The notes: a model not told the origin generated them from the letters alone. Counted from the stretch's first letter, positions 37,856 through 47,142 are shown. The stretch is DNA of 64,000 nucleotides from Lysobacterales bacterium 66-474 (GCA_001899805.1 MKWP01000014.1:62001-126000), one strand, 5' to 3'. Numbers and translations are program-made.

Positions 37856-38398
37856 ATGCGGACAATGCGTGATCGGGAACGACAGCAGCGATTCGAGGGC
37901 TTGCTGCGCGAGCACCAGCGGATCGTGTTCAAGGTTGCGCGTGTGTACGCGCGGGACCTGCACGAACGCGACGACCTGGCGCAGGAAATCGCCGCGCAGC
38001 TGTGGCGTTCCTTCGGCGCGTTCGACGAACGCCGCGCCAGGTTCTCGACCTGGATGTATCGGGTGGCGTTGAACGTCGCGATCTCGTATGCGCGCAGTGC
38101 AAATCGTTCCCTGGCTCCCCATCTCGAACCCCTCGACGGCGCGCATCTCGAAAGCGTTGCAGGCCCCGATACATCGCATGACGAATCGTTGGAACGCGGC
38201 GAACGCGTGGCTGTGCTGAACGCTTTCATCGGCAGCCTGGATGCACTCAATCGCGCGCTCGTGCTGCTGTACCTCGAAGACCGCGCCTACGTCGAGATCG
38301 CTGCGGTGCTCGGCATCAGCGAAACCAATGTCGCGACCAAACTCAACCGCATCAAACAAAAACTGCGCGCACAAGCCGGCGCACTCACGGGAGCATGA
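37856..38398 (+). CDS. ECF-type RNA polymerase sigma factor
   Basis: About 180 residues from the ATG at 37856; ATGs at 37826 and 37865 are also possible and the ribosome-binding sites do not decide. Sigma region 2 includes YARDLHERDDLAQEIAAQLW, with FSTWMYRVALNVAISYAR. Region 4 includes LDALNRALVLLYLEDRAYVE and IAAVLGISETNVATKLNRIK. There is no region 1 or 3, as expected for group 4 (ECF). The stop overlaps the start of a membrane protein gene (ATGA), the usual layout for a sigma factor and its membrane anti-sigma partner. Confidence 0.93.
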   Translation: MRTMRDRERQQRFEGLLREHQRIVFKVARVYARDLHERDDLAQEIAAQLWRSFGAFDERRARFSTWMYRVALNVAISYARSANRSLAPHLEPLDGAHLESVAGPDTSHDESLERGERVAVLNAFIGSLDALNRALVLLYLEDRAYVEIAAVLGISETNVATKLNRIKQKLRAQAGALTGA

Positions 38399-39066
38399 CC
38401 ATGGAACTCGAAGACATCAAGCGGGCGTGGCAGGAGATGGAATTGCGCCAGGACGGCATGGCAGCGCTGTGGCTCGCGGAATATCGCGACCGTCGCAAGG
38501 ACAAGACACGTTCGATCCTGCGCTGGAGCATCGCCGGGCAGGTTGCCGAACTGGCGATCTGGGTCGTGTTCACCGCGTGGATTGCGTCGTTCTGGGTAGC
38601 GCATCGCGAGGTGACGCATTGGCTGGTCATCGGCCTTTTGCTGCATGTCTACGGCGTCGCCGGCATCTGGTCCGCCGCCACCCAGCTGTTGTTCTTGAGC
38701 CGCATCTATCTGTTCGACGCGCCGGTGCTGACCCTGCAGAAGCGGCTCGCACAACTGCGCCGGTTCCGGGTGTGGTCCACGCTGGCACTGGGCTTGCCGT
38801 GGTGGTGCCTGTGGCTGCTGGTACCGCTGGCCGCCCTGTATCAGTGGACCGGGGTGGACGGGTTCGCCGCGGGGTCGGGATGGGTATGGGCCACCATGGC
38901 GGTGGGTGTCGCCGGAATGGGGTTCAGCGTGTGGTTGGCGCGACGCTTGGCCGGCCGCCCCATCGCATCGCCGTGGGTCCGGCGCATCGTCGACGACATG
39001 AGCGGATGCAATTTGCTTCGCGCCTCGCGTCAACTGGATGAGCTTGCCAGGTTCGATCGCGAGTGA
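38395..39066 (+). CDS. Four-helix membrane protein coupled to the ECF sigma factor (putative anti-sigma partner)
   Basis: 223 residues, start ATG overlapping the sigma stop, with GGGAG just upstream. A short polar N-terminus (MELEDIKRAWQEMELRQDGM) is followed by four hydrophobic segments: ELAIWVVFTAWIASFWV, LVIGLLLHVYGVAGIWSAA, LALGLPWWCLWLLVPLAALY and VWATMAVGVAGMGFSVWLA. No zinc-binding HxxxCxxC motif is present, so it is not a classical ZAS-type anti-sigma factor. Its role as partner is inferred only from the overlap. Members of this family are found next to ECF factors in other Xanthomonadales. Confidence 0.75.
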   Translation: MTMELEDIKRAWQEMELRQDGMAALWLAEYRDRRKDKTRSILRWSIAGQVAELAIWVVFTAWIASFWVAHREVTHWLVIGLLLHVYGVAGIWSAATQLLFLSRIYLFDAPVLTLQKRLAQLRRFRVWSTLALGLPWWCLWLLVPLAALYQWTGVDGFAAGSGWVWATMAVGVAGMGFSVWLARRLAGRPIASPWVRRIVDDMSGCNLLRASRQLDELARFDRE

Positions 39067-39076
39067 GCGGCTGCCG

Positions 39077-39107
39077 AAAAAATACCGGCGCGATTGCTCG
39101 CGCCGGT
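39077..39107 (-). terminator. Rho-independent terminator of the first S10 peptidase gene
   Basis: On the minus strand a 10-bp stem ACCGGCGCGA/TCGCGCCGGT with a GCAA loop is followed by ATTTTTT. It lies about 33 bp after the stop. Confidence 0.9.
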
Positions 39108-39139
39108 CGGAAGGTTCCGCGATGCAGCGCGTGCAACGG

Positions 39140-40789
39140 CTACTTGCCGCCCTGGTTGTCGTTCGCTTCGATGAAGGCCGCGGCATCGTCGTGCAGTTGC
39201 TTCAGCGATGGCAGGTGCGCGTACACCATGTGCCCGGACGGGAAGAACGCGTAGGAGATGTTTTTCTGCAGCGATTCCGGAATCGGCAGGTGCTCCATCT
39301 CGTACACCGCGGTGTAGAACGGCGTGGCGAGGTCGTAGAAACCGCCGAACAGTTTCACCTTCATGTTCGGGTTGTATTTCATCGCCACCGCGAGGTCGAG
39401 CATCACGTTCGGCGTGCCGCCGCGCGAAAAGCGCTGGCCCGGCGCCTTGTGCTTCCAGTCCCAGTGGAAATCGTCGGCGCCGTACACCGACGGCCGGAAG
39501 GTCATGCCGTCGCCGAACTTCAGGTCGTTGCGGACGTAGTTGTTGAACGCGGACACGTAGGCCGAACTGATCGCCGCGGATTGCGGGTCGTAGTCCGATG
39601 TCTTGCCGAGAGGATCCATCGACGGGCCCGAGAAGCGGGTGTCGAGGCGCCCGGTGGTGGTGTCGGTACCGTTCTGCAATTCGTGCTCGAACATGCCGCC
39701 GGTGACGCGCAGGTCGGCCTTCAACAGGTAGGCAACCGGCAGGCCGGTGTAGTCGCTCAACTTCTGCGCGATCTGCAGTTTCTTCCCGGCGCTCAATGTC
39801 GAGCCCGCGGCCAGCGCCTGCTCGTAGTCGGTGGTGGCCCAGCGGGTGGCTTCCTGCAACAGCGGTGCAAGCCCGCCGCCGTCGTATTTCGGCAACTTGT
39901 GGTGGTACCACGCGGTCGCGGCGAAGGTCGGCAGTCCCAAAACGTAGGACATGTCCACACCGGGGTTCATGTTGGCGCCGTCGATGCTGAGCGAGAAGTT
40001 GAGGATCTGCGACAACAGCATCACGCCGTTGAGGTCCACGTTGTATTGGGTCTGCAGCACGTTCGAGAGCACCGCCGAACGCGTGGTGCCGTAGCTTTCG
40101 CCGAACAGGAATTTCGGCGAATTCCAGCGGTCGTACTTCGACAGGAACTGGGTGATGAAACGCGAGAACGCCTGCGCGTCGCCATCGATGCCCCAGTACT
40201 CCTTGGCCAGTTCCTTGTGGCTCTTGGCGCGCGCGGCGTCGTCCTTGCCTTGGGCAAGCAGGCGGCCGAAGCCGGTGCCCGGCATGTCGATGAACACCAG
40301 GTCGCTCGCGTCCAGCAGGCTGTAGTCGTTGTTGACCAGCTGGTACGGTGCGGCCGGCGTGTGCGTGTCGTCATTGGTGACGATGCGCTGCGGACCCCAC
40401 GCGCCCATGTGCAGCCACACCGTCGAGGAACCGGGACCGCCGTTGTAGATGAAGGTGACCGGACGTTTGGATAGATCGACGCCCTGCTTGAAGTAGGCGA
40501 CGTAGCTCATCGCCACCTGCGGCGTACCTTCGTCGATGCCGGTGCCGTCCAGCACCAGCGTGCCGGCGACGGCTTCGTAACTGATGGCCTTGCCTTCCAC
40601 GGTGACGGTGCCGTGGGTAATGGACGACAGCGGCTTCGACAATTTCTGGATCAGCGATTCGGATTCATCGCCCTTGCCCGCGCTGGCTTGCGCGGAGCTG
40701 CCGGCGCTGGATGGCGGCGCGGCGGCGAAGGCGGGCGCGCTGCACAGCAGCAACGAGGCGAGCGCGACGGCAAGGCGATGGGCTTTCAT
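39140..40789 (-). CDS. Secreted S10 serine carboxypeptidase family protein (copy 1)
   Basis: 549 residues. The signal peptide (residues 1-22: MKAHRLAVALASLLLCSAPAFA) sends it to the periplasm or outside. The catalytic triad of family S10 is readable: Ser in FGESYGTTRSAVL, Asp in GGFYDLATPFYTA, His in PSGHMVYAHLPSL. The oxyanion-hole motif FIYNGGPGSSTVWLHMGAWG is intact. S10 enzymes remove C-terminal residues at acidic pH. Two close paralogues lie directly upstream on the same strand, each with its own terminator, so this copy is a separate transcription unit. An upstream motif is shared by all three. Confidence 0.93.
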   Translation of the reverse strand: MKAHRLAVALASLLLCSAPAFAAAPPSSAGSSAQASAGKGDESESLIQKLSKPLSSITHGTVTVEGKAISYEAVAGTLVLDGTGIDEGTPQVAMSYVAYFKQGVDLSKRPVTFIYNGGPGSSTVWLHMGAWGPQRIVTNDDTHTPAAPYQLVNNDYSLLDASDLVFIDMPGTGFGRLLAQGKDDAARAKSHKELAKEYWGIDGDAQAFSRFITQFLSKYDRWNSPKFLFGESYGTTRSAVLSNVLQTQYNVDLNGVMLLSQILNFSLSIDGANMNPGVDMSYVLGLPTFAATAWYHHKLPKYDGGGLAPLLQEATRWATTDYEQALAAGSTLSAGKKLQIAQKLSDYTGLPVAYLLKADLRVTGGMFEHELQNGTDTTTGRLDTRFSGPSMDPLGKTSDYDPQSAAISSAYVSAFNNYVRNDLKFGDGMTFRPSVYGADDFHWDWKHKAPGQRFSRGGTPNVMLDLAVAMKYNPNMKVKLFGGFYDLATPFYTAVYEMEHLPIPESLQKNISYAFFPSGHMVYAHLPSLKQLHDDAAAFIEANDNQGGK

Positions 40790-40845
40790 GGAGACCCCCG
40801 GTGACATGGACAGGATGCCCGGCGCAGCCTGCACCGGAACCGCCC

Positions 40846-40890
40846 GAGTATGCGCGCATTGGCGCGTGGGGGCATACCCCGAAAGTCATG
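40846..40890 (-). promoter_or_regulatory. Conserved block upstream of S10 copy 1
   Basis: On the plus strand GTATGC begins at 40848 and AAGTCATG at 40883, a 35-bp offset that recurs exactly before copies 2 and 3. GTATGC is followed after 18 nt by its inverse GCATAC. This is probably a shared promoter or operator for the three peptidase genes. Confidence 0.55.
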
Positions 40891-40903
40891 TTCACGACAG
40901 GCA

Positions 40904-40935
40904 AGAAAAACCGGCGCGACTTTCATCGCGCCGGT
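40904..40935 (-). terminator. Rho-independent terminator of the second S10 peptidase gene
   Basis: A minus-strand 10-bp stem ACCGGCGCGA/TCGCGCCGGT, loop TGAAAG, is followed by TTTTCTT. The stem is nearly the same as at the other two copies. Confidence 0.9.
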
Positions 40936-40963
40936 CGGGCACTGCCAGATTTGGCGAAGAAAG

Positions 40964-42619
40964 TTACTTGCCGCCGCCCTGGTTGTCGGTGGCGTCGATG
41001 AACGCGGCGACGTTGTCATGCAACTGCTTCAGCGACGGGATGTGCGCGTACACCATGTGGCCCGACGGATAGAACGCATAGGTGATGTTCTTGCGCAGGC
41101 TCTGCGGGATCGGCAGGTGGTCTTCCTCGTAGATCGCCGCGTAGAACGGCGTCGCGAGATCGTAGAAGCCGCCGTTCAACATCACCTTGAGGTTCGGGTT
41201 GTACTTCATCGCGTCGGCAAGATCGACCATCACGTTGAGCGTGCCCGAACCGTCGTCCCACGGCGGGGCGCCCGGGGTGCGGTGCTTCATGTCCCAGTTG
41301 AAATTGGCGTCGTACACGTCGGGGCGGTATTTCATGTCCTGGCCGAACTTCAGTTCGTTGCGCACGTAGTCGTTGAATGCCGACACGTAGGCCGAACTGA
41401 TCGCGGCCGACTGCGGGTCGTATTCCGATTCCTTGGCCATCGGATCCATCTCGGGGCCGGAGAAACGCGTGTCCAGACGTCCGGTGGCGAGGTCGTCGCT
41501 GATCTGCAACTGCTGCTCGAACATGCCGCCGCTGACGCGCAGGTTGGCCTTGATCAGGTAGGCGACCGGCAGGCCGGTGAACTCGTGCAGCTTTTCCGCT
41601 ACCGCCTTCTCCTTGGACGGATCGAGCGTGGAACCGGCGTACAGCGCGTCGCGGTATTCGGTCTTGGCGAATTCGACGGAATCCTTCAGCAGTTGTTCCA
41701 GTTTCTCGCCGTCGTACTTCGGCAGCTTGTGGTGGTACCACGCCGTCGCGGAATAGGTCGGGAGCGCCAGCACGTAGGGCAGGTCGTTGCCGGGATCGGC
41801 GCCGGGACCGTCGATGCTGGTGCCGAAGTTGAGGATCTGCGACAGCAGGATCACGCCGTTCAAATCGATGTTGTCGTCGCCCTCGAGGATCGCCGCCAGC
41901 ACCGCCGAACGGGTGGTGCCGTAGCTTTCGCCGAACAGGTACTTGGGCGAGTTCCAGCGGTTGTACTTCGACAGGAACTGGGTAATGAAACGCGAGAACG
42001 CGTGCGCGTCGCCATCCACGCCCCAGATCTTCTTGGCCAGTTCCTTGCGGTCGGCGGCGCGCGCGGCATCGTCCTTGCCCTGCGGCAGCAGCCGGCCGAA
42101 ACCGGTGCCCGGCATGTCGATGAAGACCACGTCGCTGGCGTCGAGCAGGCTGTAATCGTTGTTGACCAGTTGGTACGGCGCGGCGGGCGTATGCGTGTCA
42201 TCGTTCGTGACGACGCGTCTCGGACCCCACGCGCCCATGTGCAGCCACACGGTCGAGGAACCCGGGCCGCCGTTGTAGATGAACGTGACGGGGCGTTTCG
42301 ATGGATCGACGCCCTGCTTGAAATACGCGAAGTAGCTCATCGCGACTTCGGGCGTGGATTCCTTCGATCCCGTGCCATCGATCACAAGCGTGCCCGCGAC
42401 CGCCTTGTAGCTGATCGCCTTGCCCTCGACCGTGACCGTGCCGGTGGTGGTGGACGACAGCGGTTTCATCAGCCGCTCGGTCAGGCTTTCCGTCGGACCG
42501 CTGTCGCTGCCGGTGCTGGCGGAGCTGGCCGGCGCGGACGAACCCGGCGGCGCGGCGAAGGCGGGGGCGCTGCACAACAGCAGCGAGGCGAGTGCAGCGG
42601 CAAGACGGTCGGGTTTCAT
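40964..42619 (-). CDS. Secreted S10 serine carboxypeptidase family protein (copy 2)
   Basis: 551 residues, signal peptide residues 1-22 (ending SAPAFA). The triad is present in GESYGTTRSAVLAA (Ser), GGFYDLATPFYAA (Asp) and PSGHMVYAHIPSL (His), together with YNGGPGSSTVWLHMGAWG. It is very similar to the flanking copies over the entire mature part, diverging mainly in the Ser/Pro-rich linker after the signal peptide and around the DANFNWDMKHRTPGAPPW region near the substrate pocket. That pattern suggests duplication followed by change in specificity. Own terminator downstream, shared motif upstream. Confidence 0.93.
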   Translation of the reverse strand: MKPDRLAAALASLLLCSAPAFAAPPGSSAPASSASTGSDSGPTESLTERLMKPLSSTTTGTVTVEGKAISYKAVAGTLVIDGTGSKESTPEVAMSYFAYFKQGVDPSKRPVTFIYNGGPGSSTVWLHMGAWGPRRVVTNDDTHTPAAPYQLVNNDYSLLDASDVVFIDMPGTGFGRLLPQGKDDAARAADRKELAKKIWGVDGDAHAFSRFITQFLSKYNRWNSPKYLFGESYGTTRSAVLAAILEGDDNIDLNGVILLSQILNFGTSIDGPGADPGNDLPYVLALPTYSATAWYHHKLPKYDGEKLEQLLKDSVEFAKTEYRDALYAGSTLDPSKEKAVAEKLHEFTGLPVAYLIKANLRVSGGMFEQQLQISDDLATGRLDTRFSGPEMDPMAKESEYDPQSAAISSAYVSAFNDYVRNELKFGQDMKYRPDVYDANFNWDMKHRTPGAPPWDDGSGTLNVMVDLADAMKYNPNLKVMLNGGFYDLATPFYAAIYEEDHLPIPQSLRKNITYAFYPSGHMVYAHIPSLKQLHDNVAAFIDATDNQGGGK

Positions 42620-42675
42620 TGGCGCTCCGGTTGAGGGACAAGAAGGGCCGGCGCCTGCGGGCGCCGGGGCCGCCG

Positions 42676-42720
42676 GAGTATGCGCGCACGTGGACGCGGG
42701 GGCATACGCCACAAGTCATG
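42676..42720 (-). promoter_or_regulatory. Conserved block upstream of S10 copy 2
   Basis: GTATGC at 42678, its inverse GCATAC at 42702 (18-nt spacer) and AAGTCATG at 42713 reproduce the spacing seen before copy 1. Confidence 0.55.
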
Positions 42721-42785
42721 CCTGCGGGAATGCCGGGCATTCCGGATCCGGGTGCGTCCTCACCGCAACTGCCGTCCGGTTACGC

Positions 42786-42816
42786 AAAAAAACCGGCGCG
42801 CCGCAGCGCGCCGGTT
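42786..42816 (-). terminator. Rho-independent terminator of the third S10 peptidase gene
   Basis: A minus-strand 11-bp stem of AACCGGCGCGC and its complement, 4-nt loop, is followed by TTTTT. It is the strongest of the three terminators. Confidence 0.9.
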
Positions 42817-42840
42817 CGAGGTTTCCGCGCGTGCTCCGGA

Positions 42841-44472
42841 CTACTTGCCCTGGTTGTGGGTCGAATCGATGAACCTCGCGACATCGTCGTGCAGTTTCTG
42901 CAGCGAAGGCAGGTGCGCGTAGACCATGTGGCCGGACGGATAGAACGCGTAGGAGATGTTCTTCTGCAGCGATGCCGGGATCGGCAGGTGCTCCAGTTCG
43001 TAGGTGGCTGCGTAGAAGGTGGTGGCGAGGTCGTACAGGCCGCCGGCCATCATCACCTTCAGGTTCGGGTTGTACTTCATCGCGGCCGCGAGGTCGCCCA
43101 TCACGTTGACGCTGGGCCAGGCGAAGCCCGCGCCCGGAGCCTTGTGCTTGAAGTCCCAGTCGAAGTCCTCGGCGCCGTAGGCCGACGGACGGTACTGCAT
43201 GCCTTCGCCGAACTTGAGGTCGTTGCGCACGTAGTTGTTGAAGGCCGACACGTAGGCCGAACTGATCGCCGCGGACTGCGGGTCGTAGTCGGCTTCCTTG
43301 CCGAGCGGATCCATCGCCGGACCGGAGAAGCGGCTGTCGAGGCGGCCAGTGGTGGTGTCGCTGTCGGTCTGCAGCTCCTTCGCGAACATCCCGCCCGTGA
43401 CGCGCAGGTTGGCCTGCAGCAGGTAGGCGACCGGCAGGCCGGTGAAGTCGTGGAGTTTCCCGGCGACCTCGCGTTTTTGCTGCGGACCCAGCGTCGCGCC
43501 GGCGTACAACGCGTCGTGGTATTCGCCCTTGGCGAACGCGATGGCGTCGTTCAACAGCTTGCCGAGCTGGCCGGCGCCGTACTTCGGCAGCTTGTGGTGG
43601 TACCACGCGGTGGCGGCGTAGGTCGGCAGCCCCACCATGTAGGGCAGGTCGTTGCCGGGATCGGCTTCCGCACCGTCCACGCTGGTGCCGAAGTTGAGGA
43701 TCTGCGACAGCAGGATCACGCCGTTGAGGTCGACGTTGTCCTGCTCCTGCAGCACGTTCGCGAGCACCGCCGAGCGCGTGGTGCCGTAGCTTTCGCCGAA
43801 CAGGTACTTGGGCGAATTCCAGCGGTTGTACTTCGACAGGAACTGGGTGATGAAATGCGAAAACGCCTGCGCGTCGCCATCGACGCCCCAGGTCTGCTTG
43901 GCCAGGCGCTTGTGGTCCTGCGCCCGCGCGGCATCGTCCTTGCCCTGCGGCAGCAGCCGGCCGAAACCGGTGCCCGGCATGTCGATGAAAACGAGGTCGC
44001 TGGCATCCAGCAGGCTGTAGTCGTTGTTGACCAGTTGGTACGGCGCCGCAGGCGTGTGGGTGTCGTCACGGGTCACGACGCGCTTCGGACCCCACGCGCC
44101 CATGTGCAGCCACACCGTCGAGGAACCGGGGCCGCCGTTGTAGATGAAGGTGATCGGCCGCTTGGACGGGTCCGCGCCTTGCTTGAAGTACGCGAAGTAG
44201 CCCATCGCGATTTCAGGCGTGGATTCCTTCGATCCCGTGCCATCGATCACCAGCGTGCCGGCCACGGCTTCGTAGCTGATCGATTTGCCCTCGACGGTGA
44301 CGGTGTCGTGGGTCGTCACGGACAACGGCGTCGACAATTTCCGTGCCAGCGATGCGGATTGGTCCGTGTCTGCCTGACCGGAGGGCGCCGGGCTGTCGGG
44401 CGGGGCGGCGAAGGCGGGCGCGCTGCACAGCAGCAGCGCAGCGAGGGCAGCGGCGAGTCGGTTGGCGTGCAT
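42841..44472 (-). CDS. Secreted S10 serine carboxypeptidase family protein (copy 3)
   Basis: 543 residues. The signal peptide is MHANRLAAALAALLLCSAPAFA. The triad is visible as GESYGTTRSAVLAN (Ser), GGLYDLATTFYAA (Asp; TP in the other copies is TT here) and PSGHMVYAHLPSL (His), with the NGGPGSS oxyanion motif. It is first in the tandem of three with respect to transcription. All three lack transmembrane anchors and begin the mature part with a short Ser/Ala/Pro-rich linker. The neighbouring upstream genes encode two membrane pseudokinase-FGE fusions, also a tandem pair. Confidence 0.93.
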   Translation of the reverse strand: MHANRLAAALAALLLCSAPAFAAPPDSPAPSGQADTDQSASLARKLSTPLSVTTHDTVTVEGKSISYEAVAGTLVIDGTGSKESTPEIAMGYFAYFKQGADPSKRPITFIYNGGPGSSTVWLHMGAWGPKRVVTRDDTHTPAAPYQLVNNDYSLLDASDLVFIDMPGTGFGRLLPQGKDDAARAQDHKRLAKQTWGVDGDAQAFSHFITQFLSKYNRWNSPKYLFGESYGTTRSAVLANVLQEQDNVDLNGVILLSQILNFGTSVDGAEADPGNDLPYMVGLPTYAATAWYHHKLPKYGAGQLGKLLNDAIAFAKGEYHDALYAGATLGPQQKREVAGKLHDFTGLPVAYLLQANLRVTGGMFAKELQTDSDTTTGRLDSRFSGPAMDPLGKEADYDPQSAAISSAYVSAFNNYVRNDLKFGEGMQYRPSAYGAEDFDWDFKHKAPGAGFAWPSVNVMGDLAAAMKYNPNLKVMMAGGLYDLATTFYAATYELEHLPIPASLQKNISYAFYPSGHMVYAHLPSLQKLHDDVARFIDSTHNQGK

Positions 44473-44530
44473 GGACGATCCCCGGATGGTCGATGGATGG
44501 AACCCCGCGCAGGATCGCGTCGGGATCCGG

Positions 44531-44575
44531 CAGTATGCGTGGTGCCCATCGCAAGTCCATGCGTCGCAAGTCATG
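44531..44575 (-). promoter_or_regulatory. Conserved block upstream of S10 copy 3
   Basis: GTATGC at 44533 and AAGTCATG at 44568 keep the same 35-bp offset; the inverted partner is degenerate (CCATGC at 44557). Confidence 0.45.
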
Positions 44576-44606
44576 CATGCCGCGTACACCGGGGGATGTG
44601 CTCGGC

Positions 44607-46817
44607 TCAGTGCATGGCAGTCGACAGCAGGGCGTCTTGCGTCGGGAGCACGCGCACGACCCTGAAGCCCACGTTGGTGTAGCCGACGTCCGAATCCGCG
44701 GTGCCCTCGCGCCCCAGTGGTGTCTGGCGGCTGCCGTCGCGCCAGGAAAGCCCGCGGAACAGGCGTGAACCGGGGCTGCCGCCAGCCAGCCATTCGCGGA
44801 CATTGCCGTACATGTCATAGGCGCCGACGCCGCTGGCGGCATAACGCCCGACCGGCGCGGTTTGCGCGGCGCCGTCGTTGCAGGGCAAACGGTCTACGTC
44901 CAGCCTGTCCCGACGACTGGCGTCGTCCACGTTGCCGAGCTTGCACGGATTGCCTTTCGGCTCGCCCTGCGCCGCGCGCAACCACTGTTGGCTGCTCGGC
45001 AGGCGATAGGTTTCGCTGGTGGTTTTCGACAGCCACGCGACATACGCGGCGGCATCATCCCAGCTCACGCACACCACCGGATGATCGTCGCCCTGTGCAA
45101 AGCCCGGTGCCTGCCAACTGAGATGGCGCAGTCGCGAGAACGGATTGTGGGCCACGCGGCAACGCGACGCAGGGCGGTGCGTCGCGTGCGCGAAGACGGC
45201 GTAATCCGCGCGCGTCACTTCCACGCGCGCGATCGCGAAAGCCGGCGCATTACCGGATGCAGGCACGTACACCAGTCGAGGACCGCCGGGATCACGCATG
45301 TCCTCGCCCGCCGGCCGCGCACTTGCAAGGCGTTGCGCCCCGGCAAGATCGGACCCGGCGGGAAACTTCGCGGGCAATGCCTTGGCGAGGGGTTCCAGCG
45401 CCGCGACCTTCGGCGAATCGTGCGCGCGTGCAGCTTGCACGACGGCATCACCGACCCGCCGCGCCAACCGGTTGTGGTAGCGGCGCCATTCGCGTCGTGC
45501 ACGGGGATCCGTGTGTTCCGCCAGTTCGTCGCCCAGCTTCACCATGTCGACGATCCCGGTGGCGCCGTGCGGGGCGTTCCAGGTGTTGTCCAGTCGATCA
45601 CGCAGCGTGGCCAGGATCGCGTCGATACCCGCCATGGCGGCCCGGTTGCCCGGATCGAATGCAAGGGCCGCGAGGTAATGGCTTGCCGCGTTGTGGAACG
45701 GCGGCGAAAAAAGGTGGCCGCTGGCGCGCAGCGTATCGGCCGTGGCGACAAGGCCCTGCACGCGTTCCGCGAGGGGGGAAGCGGTGCCAGCTACCGCGGG
45801 TGGCGCCGACACCGGAGACTGCGCGGCCGTCGTCGTGGAAGCGGGGTTTCCTGCAGTCGTTGCCGCAGCCGCGCTGCGGGCGGCAAGGGTGGCGGGTGCC
45901 GGTTGCTGGCTCCATGGTGCCCAGCCGGCCAACGCCGCGATCAGGCTGGCCAGGATCGCGGCAGGCCACGCCCACTGCGACGCGCGTTGGCGTTGCGCAC
46001 CGCCGGCGGTGCGGGGCGTGTACCCGGGGCGGGCAAGCACCGCGCCCAGTGCGACGGCCATTTCCCGCGCGCCATGGAACCGCCGCTCCGGTGGTTCGGC
46101 CATGGCCCGGTCGAGCCATGCCTGCCAGGCGCATGCCCTGGGCGGCAATCGCGGAACGGATTGTCCGGCATCCACCGTGGCCGGGGCGATGCTGTTCCTG
46201 CCATGCAGCGGCAACCTGCCTGCCAGCAGCTCGCAGGCCAGCATGCCGACGCTGTACAGGTCCGAACGCGGGCCGGGCGGATCGCCATGCACTTGCTCCG
46301 GACTGAGATAGCGTGTCGCGCCGGTGCGCGGCAGACCTGCTTCGCACATGCAACGTGCGATCCCGAAATCGGCGAGATGCGCGTGCCCCTGCTTGTCGAA
46401 CAGGATGTTGGACGGCTTGATGCCGCCATGCAGCATGCCGTGTCGATGCGCGTGATCCAGCCCGTCGAGCAGATCGCGCACCAGCATGGCGGTCCTGCGC
46501 GGGTTGCCGAACACGTCACGGCGCGTCCGTTCGAAACCGAACAGCAGGGGCATCGAATGGAACAGGTGGCCGTCGGCGGTGTGCCCGATTGCGCGGATGC
46601 CGACGATGTTCGGATGCGGGATTCGCGCACTCGCCTGCAGCAGTCGTTCCAGACGAGCGAGCACGTCGAGGTCGACCCGATGGAAGATCTTGACGGCCGC
46701 GACCCGTCCGCTCGAAAGCTCCGTGGCCGCGTAGACGGCGGCGGAGCCGCTGGCACCGATCCATTGGATCAACCGGTAACCGGGTACCCCGGTGGGGCGG
46801 GCGCGGTAGGCGTTCAT
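44607..46817 (-). CDS. Membrane pseudokinase-FGE-like fusion protein (copy 1)
   Basis: 736 residues. Residues 12-270 have a Hanks-type kinase fold: IGASGSAAVYAA loop, VAAVKIFH Lys, LADFGIAR and RYLSPEQVHGDPPGPRSDLY. The catalytic loop reads HGGIKPSNIL, so the HRD aspartate is lost. A transmembrane helix lies near residues 288-306, then a low-complexity Ala/Thr/Pro linker and helical repeats (NAASHYLAALAFDPGNRAAM). The C-terminal ~200 residues are SUMF1/FGE-like (FAIARVEVTRADYAVFAHAT, WDDAAAYVAWLSKTT, YDMYGNVREWLAGG, GYTNVGFRVVRV) without the Cys of formylglycine-generating enzymes. Probably a signalling or scaffold protein displaying the FGE-like domain in the periplasm. Confidence 0.85.
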   Translation of the reverse strand: MNAYRARPTGVPGYRLIQWIGASGSAAVYAATELSSGRVAAVKIFHRVDLDVLARLERLLQASARIPHPNIVGIRAIGHTADGHLFHSMPLLFGFERTRRDVFGNPRRTAMLVRDLLDGLDHAHRHGMLHGGIKPSNILFDKQGHAHLADFGIARCMCEAGLPRTGATRYLSPEQVHGDPPGPRSDLYSVGMLACELLAGRLPLHGRNSIAPATVDAGQSVPRLPPRACAWQAWLDRAMAEPPERRFHGAREMAVALGAVLARPGYTPRTAGGAQRQRASQWAWPAAILASLIAALAGWAPWSQQPAPATLAARSAAAATTAGNPASTTTAAQSPVSAPPAVAGTASPLAERVQGLVATADTLRASGHLFSPPFHNAASHYLAALAFDPGNRAAMAGIDAILATLRDRLDNTWNAPHGATGIVDMVKLGDELAEHTDPRARREWRRYHNRLARRVGDAVVQAARAHDSPKVAALEPLAKALPAKFPAGSDLAGAQRLASARPAGEDMRDPGGPRLVYVPASGNAPAFAIARVEVTRADYAVFAHATHRPASRCRVAHNPFSRLRHLSWQAPGFAQGDDHPVVCVSWDDAAAYVAWLSKTTSETYRLPSSQQWLRAAQGEPKGNPCKLGNVDDASRRDRLDVDRLPCNDGAAQTAPVGRYAASGVGAYDMYGNVREWLAGGSPGSRLFRGLSWRDGSRQTPLGREGTADSDVGYTNVGFRVVRVLPTQDALLSTAMH

Positions 46818-47142
46818 GGACGCAGCAGGCGCGGTTTGCTCGAAGTCGCCGGCCGGCCAGGCACGCCGTCGACCTTCCAGCCTGCGATTCGCCCGGCATC
46901 GCTCCGGTGCGCGGAACCGGGAGCAGGCAAGGGGTTTGCCGTGGCGATGGATGGGAAGGTTCCCATCGGAGTCCGCCCCTCCATGGCGGTCTTTCAGATG
47001 AAGTGGCTCCTGTCGATGATACAACCATGCAGCGTACCCAGCCTGGCGCCTGATCCTTCGCCGTGGTGCAGGCCTTGTCGCTGCGCCTTGCGTCCGTTTC
47101 GGCATCGACGCGGCGGTGCCGTGTGGTCGCAGCCGGGGGCCG
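46818..47142. other. 325-bp upstream region of pseudokinase copy 1
   Basis: No gene is seen. On the minus strand CCGCC at 46985-46989 (complement of GGCGG) pairs with the complement of 46973-46977, followed by CCACGGCAAACC (complement of 46933-46947). The same elements in the same order precede copy 2 (49440-49515). This suggests the promoter/leader was duplicated with the gene. Confidence 0.5.

Noticed and set aside
46910-47000. GEMM-I (c-di-GMP) riboswitch suggested by GGCAAACC upstream of the pseudokinase gene
   Set aside because: The second conserved part with GACGCAAAGCC and the GAAA tetraloop are missing in both copies of the leader.
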